A stretch of DNA of 29,370 bases from Discostella pseudostelligera (Eukaryota; Bacillariophyta; Thalassiosirophyceae; Thalassiosirales; Thalassiosiraceae), in assembly GCA_036940085.1 (NCBI GenBank), contig JALLBK010000716.1, positions 1-29,370 on the forward strand. The letters run 5' to 3'. The notes under the pieces are model-generated. The model was not told where the DNA came from, searched no databases, and was given only the letters and a program-made list of their open reading frames with translations. Both the position numbers and the translations under genes were made by a program. Every line of letters starts with the position of its first letter. Within the stretch, counting starts at the first letter, position 1. Of the stretch, positions 19,566 to 29,142 are shown one piece after another.

Positions 19566-22542
19566 TCACAGTACGACAGCTTCATCCTTCTCCAGCAAAG
19601 GAAATCGCGCCGTCGCACCCTCCACAGCAACAAACTCTTCGGCCCTGCCTCCTAGATGAGTTTTCAAGAACAATTCCACTCGGCCCTGAAAGTCAATCCG
19701 ATTCTCCGGCCTCGCAAATCCGTGTCCTTCGTCCGGATACAAGACATATTCCACTGGGATAGCCTTCTCCTTCATGCGGAATGCAATTTGATCAGCCTCG
19801 GCCTGCTTCACTCTAGGGTCATTTGCACCCTGACCAATCAGCAACGGAGCTTTTATGAAATCGACGTGAAAAAGAGGACTGATTTTCTTGTTGAATTCCT
19901 CGTCGTTGTCAACATCTCCAATCTTTTTTAGCATTCCATTCCGCAGCGGGGCCCAGTAGGCTGGAATAGAATCGAGAAGTGTTTTTATGTTTGAGGGCCC
20001 AACAATGTCAACCCCACATTTGCTGCGCAATACGAGACAAATCGCGGATCATTTGATTCAATTAGAAATGAACAGTCAACGAATCTATTTCACACATGAT
20101 GTACTCACTACAAGTCTGGGGTAAATGTCAAGCCAGCCAGACAGGCATAACCTCCATAACTCCCACCATAGATGCATATCTTGTCCTTATCGGCAATACC
20201 CTCCTCTATGGCCCATTTGACAGCAGAAGTGAGATCGTGCTGCATGTCACCTACTCCCCATTGACCATCGCCCTTGTGCAAAAAAGTCTTGCCATAGCCA
20301 GTCGACCCACGAAAGTTCACCTGCAATGTAGCGTAGCCTCGGTTGGCAAACCACTGAGCTCTTGCATTGAAGCCCCAATAATCGCGGGCCCATGGACCTT
20401 GGGGTGTTTCAAGTAACACAAGCATGATCGAGAAATGAACAAACTTCCGGTTAGTGACGATAATTCAAGGAGTGAGTGGCTAGTACTTAGATACTAACCT
20501 CCATGGACAAGTAGAATCAATGGGCTTGGCCCTTCCGTAACAGCTCGTGTGAGATATGCCACCAGTTCCAGTCCATCATGTGCGGGAATTCTCCTGCCAT
20601 TGTCATGGTGATGGTAAGGAAACGTATAAAGAAAGGACGATGACATAAGACTAGGCAAATGAAATCAATTCTGACATCAGACATCAAGTACACTTACACA
20701 TCCTCCATATGTGCAAACTTAAACTTCAACAACTTTGGATTCGATACAAAGAGCGGCACCACAGTCCGTGTTGGCTTATCATACAAAACATACGACGATG
20801 GCCCGTCCGACCGAAAGTACGACACTACCCATTTGGTCTCATCGAGCGATCGACTTGGAACGCCAATTTCACAATTGGGTTCTGGGGCATACGTTTTGAG
20901 AAAGGCATAATCGCGTTCAAGTTCATTGTCGAAGAATATGCGTTCCTTCGATTTGGGATAGAGAGAGATGAGAAGATGAACGAGCATGATAGATGGATGT
21001 GAGAAGATGGCAATGACCATGAATTTGACGATGCATACATTGCACTTACCGTTCGTGCATAATTGTAGGTCAATGCTCTTATCTCCTTCGTCTCCTTATC
21101 CAACGTCACGCCTCCCACATTGCACTTGTCATTATTATACAATTCCTCCAATGTTTCTCCTGTAGTTACATCCACCTTGAGCAATGCCGTCGTTTCCCGT
21201 CCAAGGGACGAGGTTAGATACGCTGTCTTGCCATCGGGTAAAAAGTCGAGTAATCCACCTTCTTCACCATAGGGGAAATGGAAGACGTCTTTCCATTGGA
21301 AATCGTCGTGGGAACCCATGACAACATCAGATGTTTGGCGTATACGTATGGTTGTGGAACTGTCGTCGGGGTTGCGTGCCGTCTATGTGCGGAAAGAGTG
21401 AATGGAAAGACAACCACCAATTCAAGGTGAGAAAAAATGAGCAGCAAACTCACATCAACGAATGCATATCACAATGATGTGTGCGGATTCATCATCCGTC
21501 AAGTGCATATGCTCCTCAATCAACTCTACTACTTCATCTTCCCCACCATGCATCGTCAGCTCTCATACAAAGCAAATAAATAATGATCAAAAACAAAACG
21601 TACCGCAGCACGAATTTCAAACGATTTCTCTTCCACCTTCCACCCCAATACATCTCCTGGATTGATCGTATCCAAATATTTTTCCCCGCTTTTGTAAAAT
21701 ATACGATACATGTCAAAGATTTTCGAGTTGCGTTCATTGGTCCCGACGAGGATTTGGTTGGGGTGGTATCGATTGGTAATTATGTTTTGTGCCTTGACGT
21801 TGGATCCGGGTGTTAGATCTCGTACTGGATATGGATGTGTAGTTGTTGATGATGCAGAGTCGATATTGGATTGCGAGTTCTCATCAGTATTATCAGTGAT
21901 GGAGTTGGCAAAAGTTGTGACAATATTACTAATATCCACCGCAAACAAATGAAAATTCTCATCCCCATCACTATCATTCATGTATAGTATAGTTTCATTA
22001 TCGTAGGCCCAGGCGTAAGATCGTATGGCACGTTTTGGTTCATTTGTGATCATGATATCCCCTCCCTTCTTCTCGTTGTCGTTATTGTAATTGTCGTTGT
22101 TGACGTTGCTGCCCCTTGCTGCTGCTGCTGCTGCTGCTGTTGTTGATGTTATGACTGATGCAAGATTGCGTATCCAAATGTTCATTACACCATTAGGCGA
22201 TGGTGCCAAGTAGGCCAATTTATTGCCATCAGGTGATAATAGTGGCGAGGAATATTCAGGATTGCCAAAGAGGATGTTTCGTGGTATGAGTTCTTCGGAT
22301 GTGGTGGAGGTGGATGCAGGAGTGGCGGTGGCGGAGAGGGAACTGTCGAATCGGCATCTGTTGCTGTTGCTGCTACGAGCACCTTCACCAACATGACAAA
22401 GATCACGGTGATCCATGGCCGATGAAAATACCGTCTTTGTCAGTGGAAGATGAGGAGGCGATGACGTGATGAATGCCAATGCTGGAAGGCGGAGAAACAG
22501 CGGCAGGAAAAAGATCTTGGAAGGTGTCGACATCATTATCAT
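19566..22542 (-). CDS. S9 (prolyl oligopeptidase family) serine peptidase with probable plastid presequence
   Basis: Six exons: 22542-21604, 21382-21050, 20945-20698, 20650-20499, 20397-20109 and 20022-19566. The introns are 221, 104, 47, 101 and 86 nt. The total is about 805 residues from the first ATG (22542); the frame upstream has no ATG. The N-terminus is a signal peptide ending [11 protein letters not shown], the Ala-Phe junction of diatom plastid presequences. A beta-propeller follows ([26 protein letters not shown]). The alpha/beta-hydrolase domain starts at [12 protein letters not shown], formed across the exon 4/5 junction. The nucleophile is in GGSYGGYA (Ser codon 20161-20159), the Asp in QGANDPRV (19820-19818) and the His in DEGHGF (19724-19722), so the triad is complete. 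The closest types are S9C acylaminoacyl-peptidase-like or dipeptidyl aminopeptidase-like enzymes that trim short peptides. Plastid location is inferred. Confidence 0.9.
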
Positions 22543-22819
22543 TATGTCATGAAGAAGAGAGGCGGCAGAGTTTTGAAGATGAGAGAGCTTCACCGACACC
22601 GCATATGGTGGACGTTTTCTTAGTTAATGCGGCCGACGAGACGAAGGAGATAGAGAGGTGTCTATTAGAGAATGGAGGATGGAGTAGACACTAGTAGTTC
22701 TAGTAGTAGTCGGCGGCAGCCATGGTCCCCATCATCATCTGTCCCCTGTCCCCATCGTCATCGTCGGCGTCCTCCGACGCTTCGTCGTGGCTTGCTTCTG
22801 CAGGTAAATACGCTTGTAT

Positions 22820-23015
22820 GAATTCCTTTGTAACATACGTAGAAAAGTCCGGTCGAGAAAATATATGAACTGCTTTGTACGTAGTTTTGTCCCGTAGAGA
22901 AACGTATGAACTCCTTTGTACGTAGTTTTTTCCGGGAGAGAAACGTATGAACTCCTTTGTACGTAGTTTTTTCCGGGAGAGAAACATATGAACTCCTTTG
23001 TACGTAAATCTGTCC
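22820..23015. repeat. 41-bp minisatellite, five copies
   Basis: The marker GAACTCCTTTGTA (GAATTCCTTTGTA in the first copy, GAACTGCTTTGTA in the second) starts at 22820, 22867, 22908, 22949 and 22990. The last four are exactly 41 bp apart; the first unit is 47 bp and diverged. The core also contains ACGTAGTTTTTTCCGGGAG. Period 41 is not a multiple of three, so it is not a protein repeat. Confidence 0.93.
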
Positions 23016-23030
23016 AGTTGCAAGGCGGAG

Positions 23031-23139
23031 GTTCGTTCTCCGGATGGGCTGGGCCGATTTTCAAGCTTTTGCTCTCAATAGAGCCCACATACTGGATCAA
23101 AAAAGTTGGAAATCGGCCCAGCCAATCCGGAGAACGAAC
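23031..23139. repeat. Foldback: 30-bp inverted repeat with 49-nt loop
   Basis: The arms at 23031-23060 and 23110-23139 are reverse complements at 29 of 30 positions (they start GTTCGTTCTCCGGAT and end with its complement). The loop is 49 nt. A TCAATAGAG motif in the loop recurs just outside the right arm (near 23163). It may be a foldback or MITE-like remnant, or a strong RNA or DNA hairpin. No target-site duplication is obvious. Confidence 0.9.
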
Positions 23140-23236
23140 TGTTCCCAATTTTCAACTACTTGTCAATAGAGTGCAAACGTACGATATTGTATCGTATCGT
23201 ACGGTACTTGGTCGGTGGTGAATGTTGAGGTGGCAG

Positions 23237-23288
23237 CTCCCGCCAAAATATTCTGCTGCCGGTTGGCTCGAAATCTCTCCCGCCAAAA
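23237..23288. promoter_or_regulatory. Two E2F-like sites upstream of the RAD54B-like gene
   Basis: CTCCCGCCAAAA occurs at 23237 and 23277; the reverse strand is TTTTGGCGGGAG. The sites are about 233-284 bp upstream of the ATG at 23521. Confidence 0.62.
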
Positions 23289-23330
23289 GGGTTGGCACTT
23301 TGCCACCACCCCTCTAAAACAGCCACTTGT

Positions 23331-23387
23331 GACGGACAGGCTCATGCATAAAATTCTCGTAAGATACTACGCAGTCGTCTGTTTGTC
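23331..23387. promoter_or_regulatory. GACGGACAG dyad element, copy 3
   Basis: The left arm GACGGACAG is at 23331-23339. The right arm CTGTTTGTC is at 23379-23387, with two substitutions from the perfect complement. The spacer is 39 nt, with AATT at offset 22-25. CTACG lies 12 nt before the right arm, as in copy 1. The element is 134-190 bp upstream of the RAD54B-like ATG. Confidence 0.65.
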
Positions 23388-23520
23388 AAACTTTCTTCTA
23401 TCAGCGGCTGTTCATGATGGCCGACAGCTGAGGCTGAGGGCTGAGGGCCGAGGGCCGAAGCCGCCGCGCGCCGCCCCCACCGCCGTAATATTGTAGCCCT
23501 ACCTACCATCGACATCGACA

Positions 23521-24661
23521 ATGACGCCTCCTCCGCTACCATCCTCCTCCTCTGCGGCAGCACCACCCCCGCCACCCACACGACGATATTCCGTCCTGTA
23601 CTACAAACGATCCTTCAGCTCCTCATCTACAAATAAAAATCGGGGCAACACCGCCCGATCCGATGGAATACTGACCATATCACCCCCTCCATCGTGTGTT
23701 GTCAAATTGACTTCCTCCGATGATAATGGCAATGTTGACATTGAAGAGGAGAGTGATGATGATGAATGCAATGATGATACTAACAATTCAGACGATGATG
23801 ACGAGGGTGGCACTTGTGGCGCTTTTCGTGGTAGTACCAAGAAGCAAAAGTGGAATAAATTCAAAAACAAACGACAGCAGACGGCACAGAAGAAGAAACT
23901 CAAACAGCAGAAGCTACGACAAAACTCCATTGTTTGGAGTGGAGTCAATGCTGATTTGAGTCGTAGGGCCTACTCTGACTTCCAACCTGACGCTGCTGGC
24001 ACTAGTGAAATGAGGGGTGGGATGTTAACAACAATGACAATGATACGTGACGATGATACACTACTATTGAATGGCCAATGGGCATGTGAGATCGTTTGCC
24101 TTCTGGATAATCACTCGGATGCAGTTGCTACTACCTATGCTGCATCTAGTCTTGGTGGACGTAGTAATGGATTATTGAACAATGGGTCGACAATGATGAA
24201 CAAGCAAGAGTCGTCTTCGTCCAATAGCCTTGTGGGAGCAAATGGTACCGGTAGCACAACACTGGCAATGCCACCAGCACGTGCACCATTGTCGTCTATG
24301 CGTGCCAATGTCATTCAACCACTTCGATCCAAGAAGACTGGGTTGGGAACTGGGTTGACTCTTCCGCCTAAGAGGGTAGTAGGGCTTGGTGCAGCACCTT
24401 CCCATGCATCGGTGTGCCAATCTGTAACTACACCTGCATTACCAGCAGCGGCTTCGTCTGCGGCAGGAGTTGTAAGAGTTGATATGGGGGGCACCAAGAG
24501 ACAGAAGGATGCTGCCGACGGAAAGCATGACCAATCCGAAAGCGACGATAGCGATCATCGCGACGAGAATGAAACGAATGCAAAAACTTCCTCGTACAAA
24601 ATACCACCGTCACTTCTCCGTTCTACCAGTAGTACTGTCGCCAATTGCCCACGAACAGTTC

Positions 24662-24713
<52 letters not shown>

Positions 24714-24714
24714 N

Positions 24715-24750
<36 letters not shown>

Positions 24751-27021
24751 TGGGATCGTCATTGTCTTCTTCACATTTTCCAACCTCGACTACTATCAGA
24801 GGCAACATACGAACTGATGCCAGCAGTAAAAGTAGCAGCAATATCACTGACTTTCCAGGAGCAAAGGGTGAGCGAATCAATGTCCCCGCCTCACTACGCA
24901 ATGTGTTGCGTCCCCATCAACGAGAGGGGATTGCATTCTTGTGGAATTGTGTTACGGGTGTCAATGAAGGGTTGAAGAATGCGTACTACAGTGCAGCTGT
25001 TGGCTCTGCGAGTGGGAGCGTCGGTGGTGATGAGAACGAGGATGAAGAGGACGATGGTGATGTTGGGAGGAGATCAACCGTTACGTTGCCAGCGGGTGGT
25101 GTTGTGCCTCGAGGTGCGGTATTGGCTGATGAGATGGGTCTTGGCAAGGTGAGCTGGCTATGTCAAAAATTGAGAGGGTACGCTTCACTTTTCTACAATA
25201 TTGATCACCTGACATTTCCCAAATCGTCATCTCTTCCCTTTTCGCAGACGCTCATGACAATCGCCACAATCTTCGCATACCATCGCCTCCATCGCGATCG
25301 ACGCTTCATCGTGGTATGTCCTTCCAGTCTTGTTTCCAACTGGTCGAAGGAATTCGATAAATGGTTAGGAAAGGCATCCCAACCTAAACGCATTGTGGTA
25401 CGCAATGGTGCCGAATCGGAGGGGTTGCGTAATCTCAAGTCCTTCGTGCCATTGAAATCCAATCAGAGTGAGGTGTTGATACTGAGTTATGAGATTTTTA
25501 GGCTGCATGTCAAGGTAATCCATAAGGCAAAACAGATTGGGATATTGGTTGTGGATGAAGGACATCGGTTGAAGAATACGAGTGGAAGTCAGATACTAAC
25601 GGCGTTGAATTCCATTGACGTGGAGGCTAGGATTTTGATATCGGGCACACCCATTCAGGTACGCCTTGTTTCGACTTATTGACTTTTGTTTCAATGTTTC
25701 ACGTGCATGAAATCTCAATGCATCGCAATCTTTTTTCAATCAGAACAATCTCTCCGAGTTTTACAATGTCTCCAATTTTGCAGTTCCCGGCATCCTTGGG
25801 GAGTTGTCCAGTTTCCGACGGTTGTACGAACGTCCCATGTCACAAGCCAACCAAAAGAACGCGTCTACAGTACAAAGGGATAATGGCCGAAGACAATCGA
25901 AGGCATTGGATGCCATTACATCACAGTTCGTATTGAGAAGGACGCAGAAAGATATCCTAAAGTCTCTGCTCCCGCCGAGGACAGAGGTACTTTTGTTTTG
26001 CCGACCGACCGAACGTCAATGTGAATTGTATCAGAGCATTGCACAACGCGCTTCCAAATCGATTGGATCGATTGGCGGTATTGAAGACTGCAATAATCCG
26101 CTGATGCTGCTCACTGAACTGCGTAAGCTATGCACTCATCCGTCGTTATTGGATAACACGGATGCAGTGGCAGATGCTTCGCTCTCTGGAAAGTTGGCTG
26201 TTCTTAGCAATCTACTAGACTCGATCCGTCGCCACAACCCCATGGACAAAGTTGTCATTGTTAGCAATTTTACTTCGGCGCTGACTGTCATCGAAAGATC
26301 TATACTGCGGAAGACAGGATTGACATTTTTGCGCCTCGACGGATCGACTGACAACAAATCACGTGGCGCTCTCGTGGACGCATTCAATAATTTCTCAGTG
26401 GAACATAGCTTCGCCTTCCTCCTCAGCTCTAAGGCTGGTGGATGCGGCTTGAACTTGATCGGGGCCAATCGTCTCATCTGCGTGGATGCAGATTGGAATC
26501 CAAGTACCGATCTGCAGGCTATGGCCCGCGTCTACCGCCAGGGTCAGACTAAACCATGCTACATCTATCGCATGTTTACTACCGGCACCGTCGAGGAAGT
26601 CATCTACCAACGCCAACTTCAAAAGGGGAATCTGGCCAAGTTGGCCAATGACGGCGGGAGTAAAAAGATAGACAAAGACTCGTCAAGTTTCACGAAAGAT
26701 GAGCTGCGTGATTGCTTCACATTGAAGCGGAGTTCGAAGTGTGATACAAAGCAAAAGCTGGGTTCGAAGTGGAGCGACTATGCTGGGGATTCGACGTTGC
26801 GCTCGCATGGATGCGAGGATGAACCACTTCTTGAAATTTGCGAGGACGATGCTCTGACATTTGTTCATATTGTTGATAATGACGAGAAGCTCACGACAAC
26901 AGTAGACGGTGGTAGAAGTGACGGCGAAGTCTCGTCAGCTGATGATGATCTCTCTGAATCTGAGTCTTCGGTTCCTGGTGATGACCGGCCATCTTCCGAA
27001 GAGAAGGAGTTCCATGGATAA
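23521..27021 (+). CDS. RAD54B-like SNF2 ATPase (homologous recombination), with assembly gap in a poly-Thr tract
   Basis: Three exons: 23521-25148, 25248-25658 and 25744-27021, with introns of 99 nt (GTGAGC...TTCGCAG) and 85 nt (GTACGC...AATCAG), giving about 1100 residues. The N-terminus RRYSVLYYKR...RSDGILTI resembles the small domain before the helicase in RAD54B/Rdh54-type proteins. A serine/asp-rich linker follows. The frame breaks at N 24714 inside an ACT repeat and resumes one frame over. The helicase domain has LRPHQREGIAFLWNCVTG, LADEMGLGK|T (Walker A split by intron 1), PSSLVSNW, the DEGHRLKN box, SGTPIQ|NNLSEFY (split by intron 2), SNFAVPGILGELSSFRRLYE, FVLRRTQKDI, LLSSKAGGCGLNLIG and QAMARVYRQGQTK. 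The C-terminal FTKDELRDCFTLK is also typical. RAD54/RAD54B remodel DNA with RAD51 during recombination; RAD54B fits better than RAD54. The promoter carries E2F-like sites. Confidence 0.91.
24662..24749. repeat. ACT/CTA trinucleotide microsatellite containing an N gap
   Basis: About 17 units lie before and 11-12 after the N at 24714, all inside the RAD54B-like coding sequence and read as poly-threonine. The two sides are in different frames relative to the flanking coding sequence, so the true repeat length is unknown. Confidence 0.95.
25149..25247 (+). other. Stop-free 3n intron inside the Walker A motif of the RAD54B-like gene
   Basis: The 99-nt segment starts GTGAGC and ends TTCGCAG. It is divisible by three and has no in-frame stop, so the frame reads straight through it. 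Retention would separate GLGK from the T that completes Walker A by 33 residues. Removal gives GLGKTLMTIATIF, the normal SNF2 motif I. Confidence 0.88.
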
Positions 27022-27204
27022 TTTGGCGGCGTCAGTTTTGCCTACTGCAAATTTGCGGCCACAAGAGATCAAATCAATTCCACTATGATCTATCTGTCAT
27101 TACATATACAATGCATGATAAAGATAACATCATTTCGACAGCGAAAACAATGTAGGTCTCAGAGACGCTAATATTGGCAATTAATTAATGGCTGAGATTA
27201 TCGC
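27022..27204. other. Short convergent 3' intergenic region
   Basis: These 183 AT-richer bp lie between the stops of the RAD54B-like and FKBP genes. No feature was recognised. Confidence 0.5.
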
Positions 27205-28122
27205 TCACAACCCCCAAACCATGTACGGAGCCGCAGCCTCTTCATCAAGAATGTCCAACAGTTCGACCTTGTAAACAAGTGTTGCACCCGGGTTGATTCT
27301 GTTTATTGCCTCAGAACCATACCCTCCAATGTTACCATATGCCTGCGATACAATTCAGATGACATTTGTTAAGAATTGATGTTGTGTTTGATCGAGGGTC
27401 GAAGGTCGAACAAGGAAAAGAAGAGGTAGAACATACCATGTCAGATGGCACAACCAGCTTGCGCTTCTCACCAACACACATGTCTAATAGACCCTTCTCC
27501 CATCCTTCGATCATTTGTTGTCTACCAATCTGAAACACAAATGGCTCCTCTCTGAGGATATAGGGTGCAGGCGAGGCGGATAAAAACCAGCATATGTCAG
27601 AGAACGCAGACGGCAAGGTTGAAATGGTACCACTTTCCAACGATTATTTACCTAAGGATGGACGAGTCGAAATCTTTGCCATCACTGAAAAGTGTACCAT
27701 TATAATGGACAGAGAGATAATCACCTGATTTGCTTTTGGCTCTTCCAAACACGCACGTGTCAAAAAACAGAGTTATGATCATGATGTAATATCATTAGAA
27801 TGTTCCTCGTTGCAGAACAATACGACCTCCATAGAAACGTCAACAGTGACAATACAACTTACGGGCAATCACGTGGACGGTATGTCACACCAACCCTCAA
27901 CATCGAATCCGGGGTAAGATCAAGGCGTATCCATCCATCCTTTGTTCGTTTGTAACCCTCGCGCGCACGCTTCTTCTTCTTTGGCTCGCGACGGAAATTA
28001 AATGCCGCATTTATTGAATCATTCAACAGAGTGGAGGTGAGGAGTAGATAGATGGTGCCCTTCTTGGTCATGGTTGTCGAAGAAGATGGTGGTTGTTGTT
28101 CTGTGCTGGATTCCTCTCGCAT
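27205..28122 (-). CDS. FKBP-type peptidyl-prolyl cis-trans isomerase
   Basis: Four exons: 28122-27863, 27741-27652, 27551-27437 and 27342-27205, with introns of 121, 100 and 94 nt (donors GTAAGT, GTAAAT, GTATGT), giving 200 residues. After joining, the protein reads the FKBP fold in order: [76 protein letters not shown] and [16 protein letters not shown]. The active-site aromatic positions (Y of VHYNG, F of [10 protein letters not shown]...W of the MIEGW loop, Y of AYG) are largely present, so isomerase activity is expected. The start may be 28122 or the internal ATG at 28071. The latter begins a hydrophobic stretch ([18 protein letters not shown]) that looks like a signal peptide with an Ala-Phe end, followed by a Lys/Arg-rich segment. 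Secretory or plastid entry is therefore possible. The C-terminus is a short acidic tail after the fold. Confidence 0.92.
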
Positions 28123-28224
28123 TCTCTCCCCTCCCTCGGGATTCCGTCTTCAAATTCAAAATTAAAATCGAATTTTCATCGTTCCGATCACCATCCTCAA
28201 CCTCAACCTTCACCTCAACGCCAC

Positions 28225-29142
28225 TCAAACGGTCACCTCACTATTCTGCCCGTCCCCATTTTCATCAACATACAATCCTGCCATCTTCCCAAACAATTCC
28301 GCCACCTCCCGAAATAGCGTCACCATCATATGCTCATCCGTCGAGGCCACACTATTCTTCTTCAATATAATCGAAACACCAATCAAATGTTCTTGTATTG
28401 CCAATAGATTAGGAACACTACACGGTGGGCCGACACTACAACACCCCGAAATGTTCGATATATCTTTCAATTCATGACTAATATTCTCAAACAATGTCCC
28501 GAGTGGTAAACTCTCATCGATGTTAGCGCTTCCGAATACATTGCTAATGTCATAAAATGATTGGGAGGCAAGGAGCATGCTGTCTTGTACTACAGACCAA
28601 TCGGATGACCAATATTCACCGGCATGGACCAGATGTGATCCGGCTTGGAGTAAGTGAGCTTGGATATCCTTGTGATCTAACCCACCAATGTTGTAAAAGA
28701 GCATCCCGAGGGATTTGGATGAGGCGGAGATGAAGGATAGACCGGCGGATTTGATGGGATTGTCGATCAAAGAAGAAGATAATAGGTGGTCATTAGTGTC
28801 GGATGCTGTTGTTGATGGAATTATTGATGTGTTGTCGCGGATGGATGATTTTAGTGCGGATGTCCTCCTGAAGCTGTTGTTGATGCTCCTGCAGCTGCGG
28901 CGGCGGATGCGTGGATTTGCAATCGTCATCAGCATATTGTCGTGACGATTGTAGAAAGAAAACGAGGTTGACGGATCTGCCATACTAGTCCATGATGAAT
29001 TTATGCGCTTTGTGGATGATGGAAGAACAAACGCCGCCGACGCCGACGCCGACAACGACAACGACGATGCGTGCGAGGTGGCGAGGCTCATCAACATCGT
29101 GATGACAACGTGTACATGTAAATAGTTTTTGTAAGCCCCCAT
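28225..29142 (-). CDS. Unrecognised protein with plastid-type presequence
   Basis: A single frame of 305 residues from ATG 29142. The frame opens further upstream but without an ATG. The N-terminus is hydrophobic (YLHVHVVITMLMSLATSHA), then SLSASASAAFVLPSSTKR, which closely fits the A-F type cleavage motif of diatom bipartite plastid presequences. The mature part is Ser/Asn-rich at first, then more ordered and mostly helical-looking (AGLSFISASSKSLGMLFYNIGG, IQAHLLQAGSHLVHAGEYW, LLAIQEHLIGVSIILKK, VTLFREVAELFGKMAGLY). Four cysteines cluster in SGCCSVGPPCSVP and CC...C could bind metal or form disulfides; this is speculation. I do not recognise the family. It lies 102 bp upstream of the FKBP gene on the same strand. 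Confidence 0.72.
   Translation of the reverse strand: MGAYKNYLHVHVVITMLMSLATSHASSLSLSASASAAFVLPSSTKRINSSWTSMADPSTSFSFYNRHDNMLMTIANPRIRRRSCRSINNSFRRTSALKSSIRDNTSIIPSTTASDTNDHLLSSSLIDNPIKSAGLSFISASSKSLGMLFYNIGGLDHKDIQAHLLQAGSHLVHAGEYWSSDWSVVQDSMLLASQSFYDISNVFGSANIDESLPLGTLFENISHELKDISNISGCCSVGPPCSVPNLLAIQEHLIGVSIILKKNSVASTDEHMMVTLFREVAELFGKMAGLYVDENGDGQNSEVTV

Larger units (their letters stand above)
22543..23520. promoter_or_regulatory. Divergent promoter between S9 peptidase and RAD54B-like genes, with repeats
   Basis: This head-to-head region of nearly 1 kb contains, left to right, a 41-bp minisatellite, a 30-bp foldback, two E2F-like sites and the third dyad element, each listed separately. 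Open frames on the minus strand at 22700-23148 only reflect the minisatellite and are not called. Confidence 0.65.

Noticed and set aside
23031..23139. Foldback as part of a complete DNA transposon
   Set aside because: There is no transposase frame nearby and no clear target-site duplication, so only a repeat is reported.
22700..23148. Two minus-strand open frames with repeated RTKEF/RSSYV-like peptides
   Set aside because: They are created by the 41-bp minisatellite and the foldback. The period is not a multiple of three, so no consistent peptide repeat is maintained.
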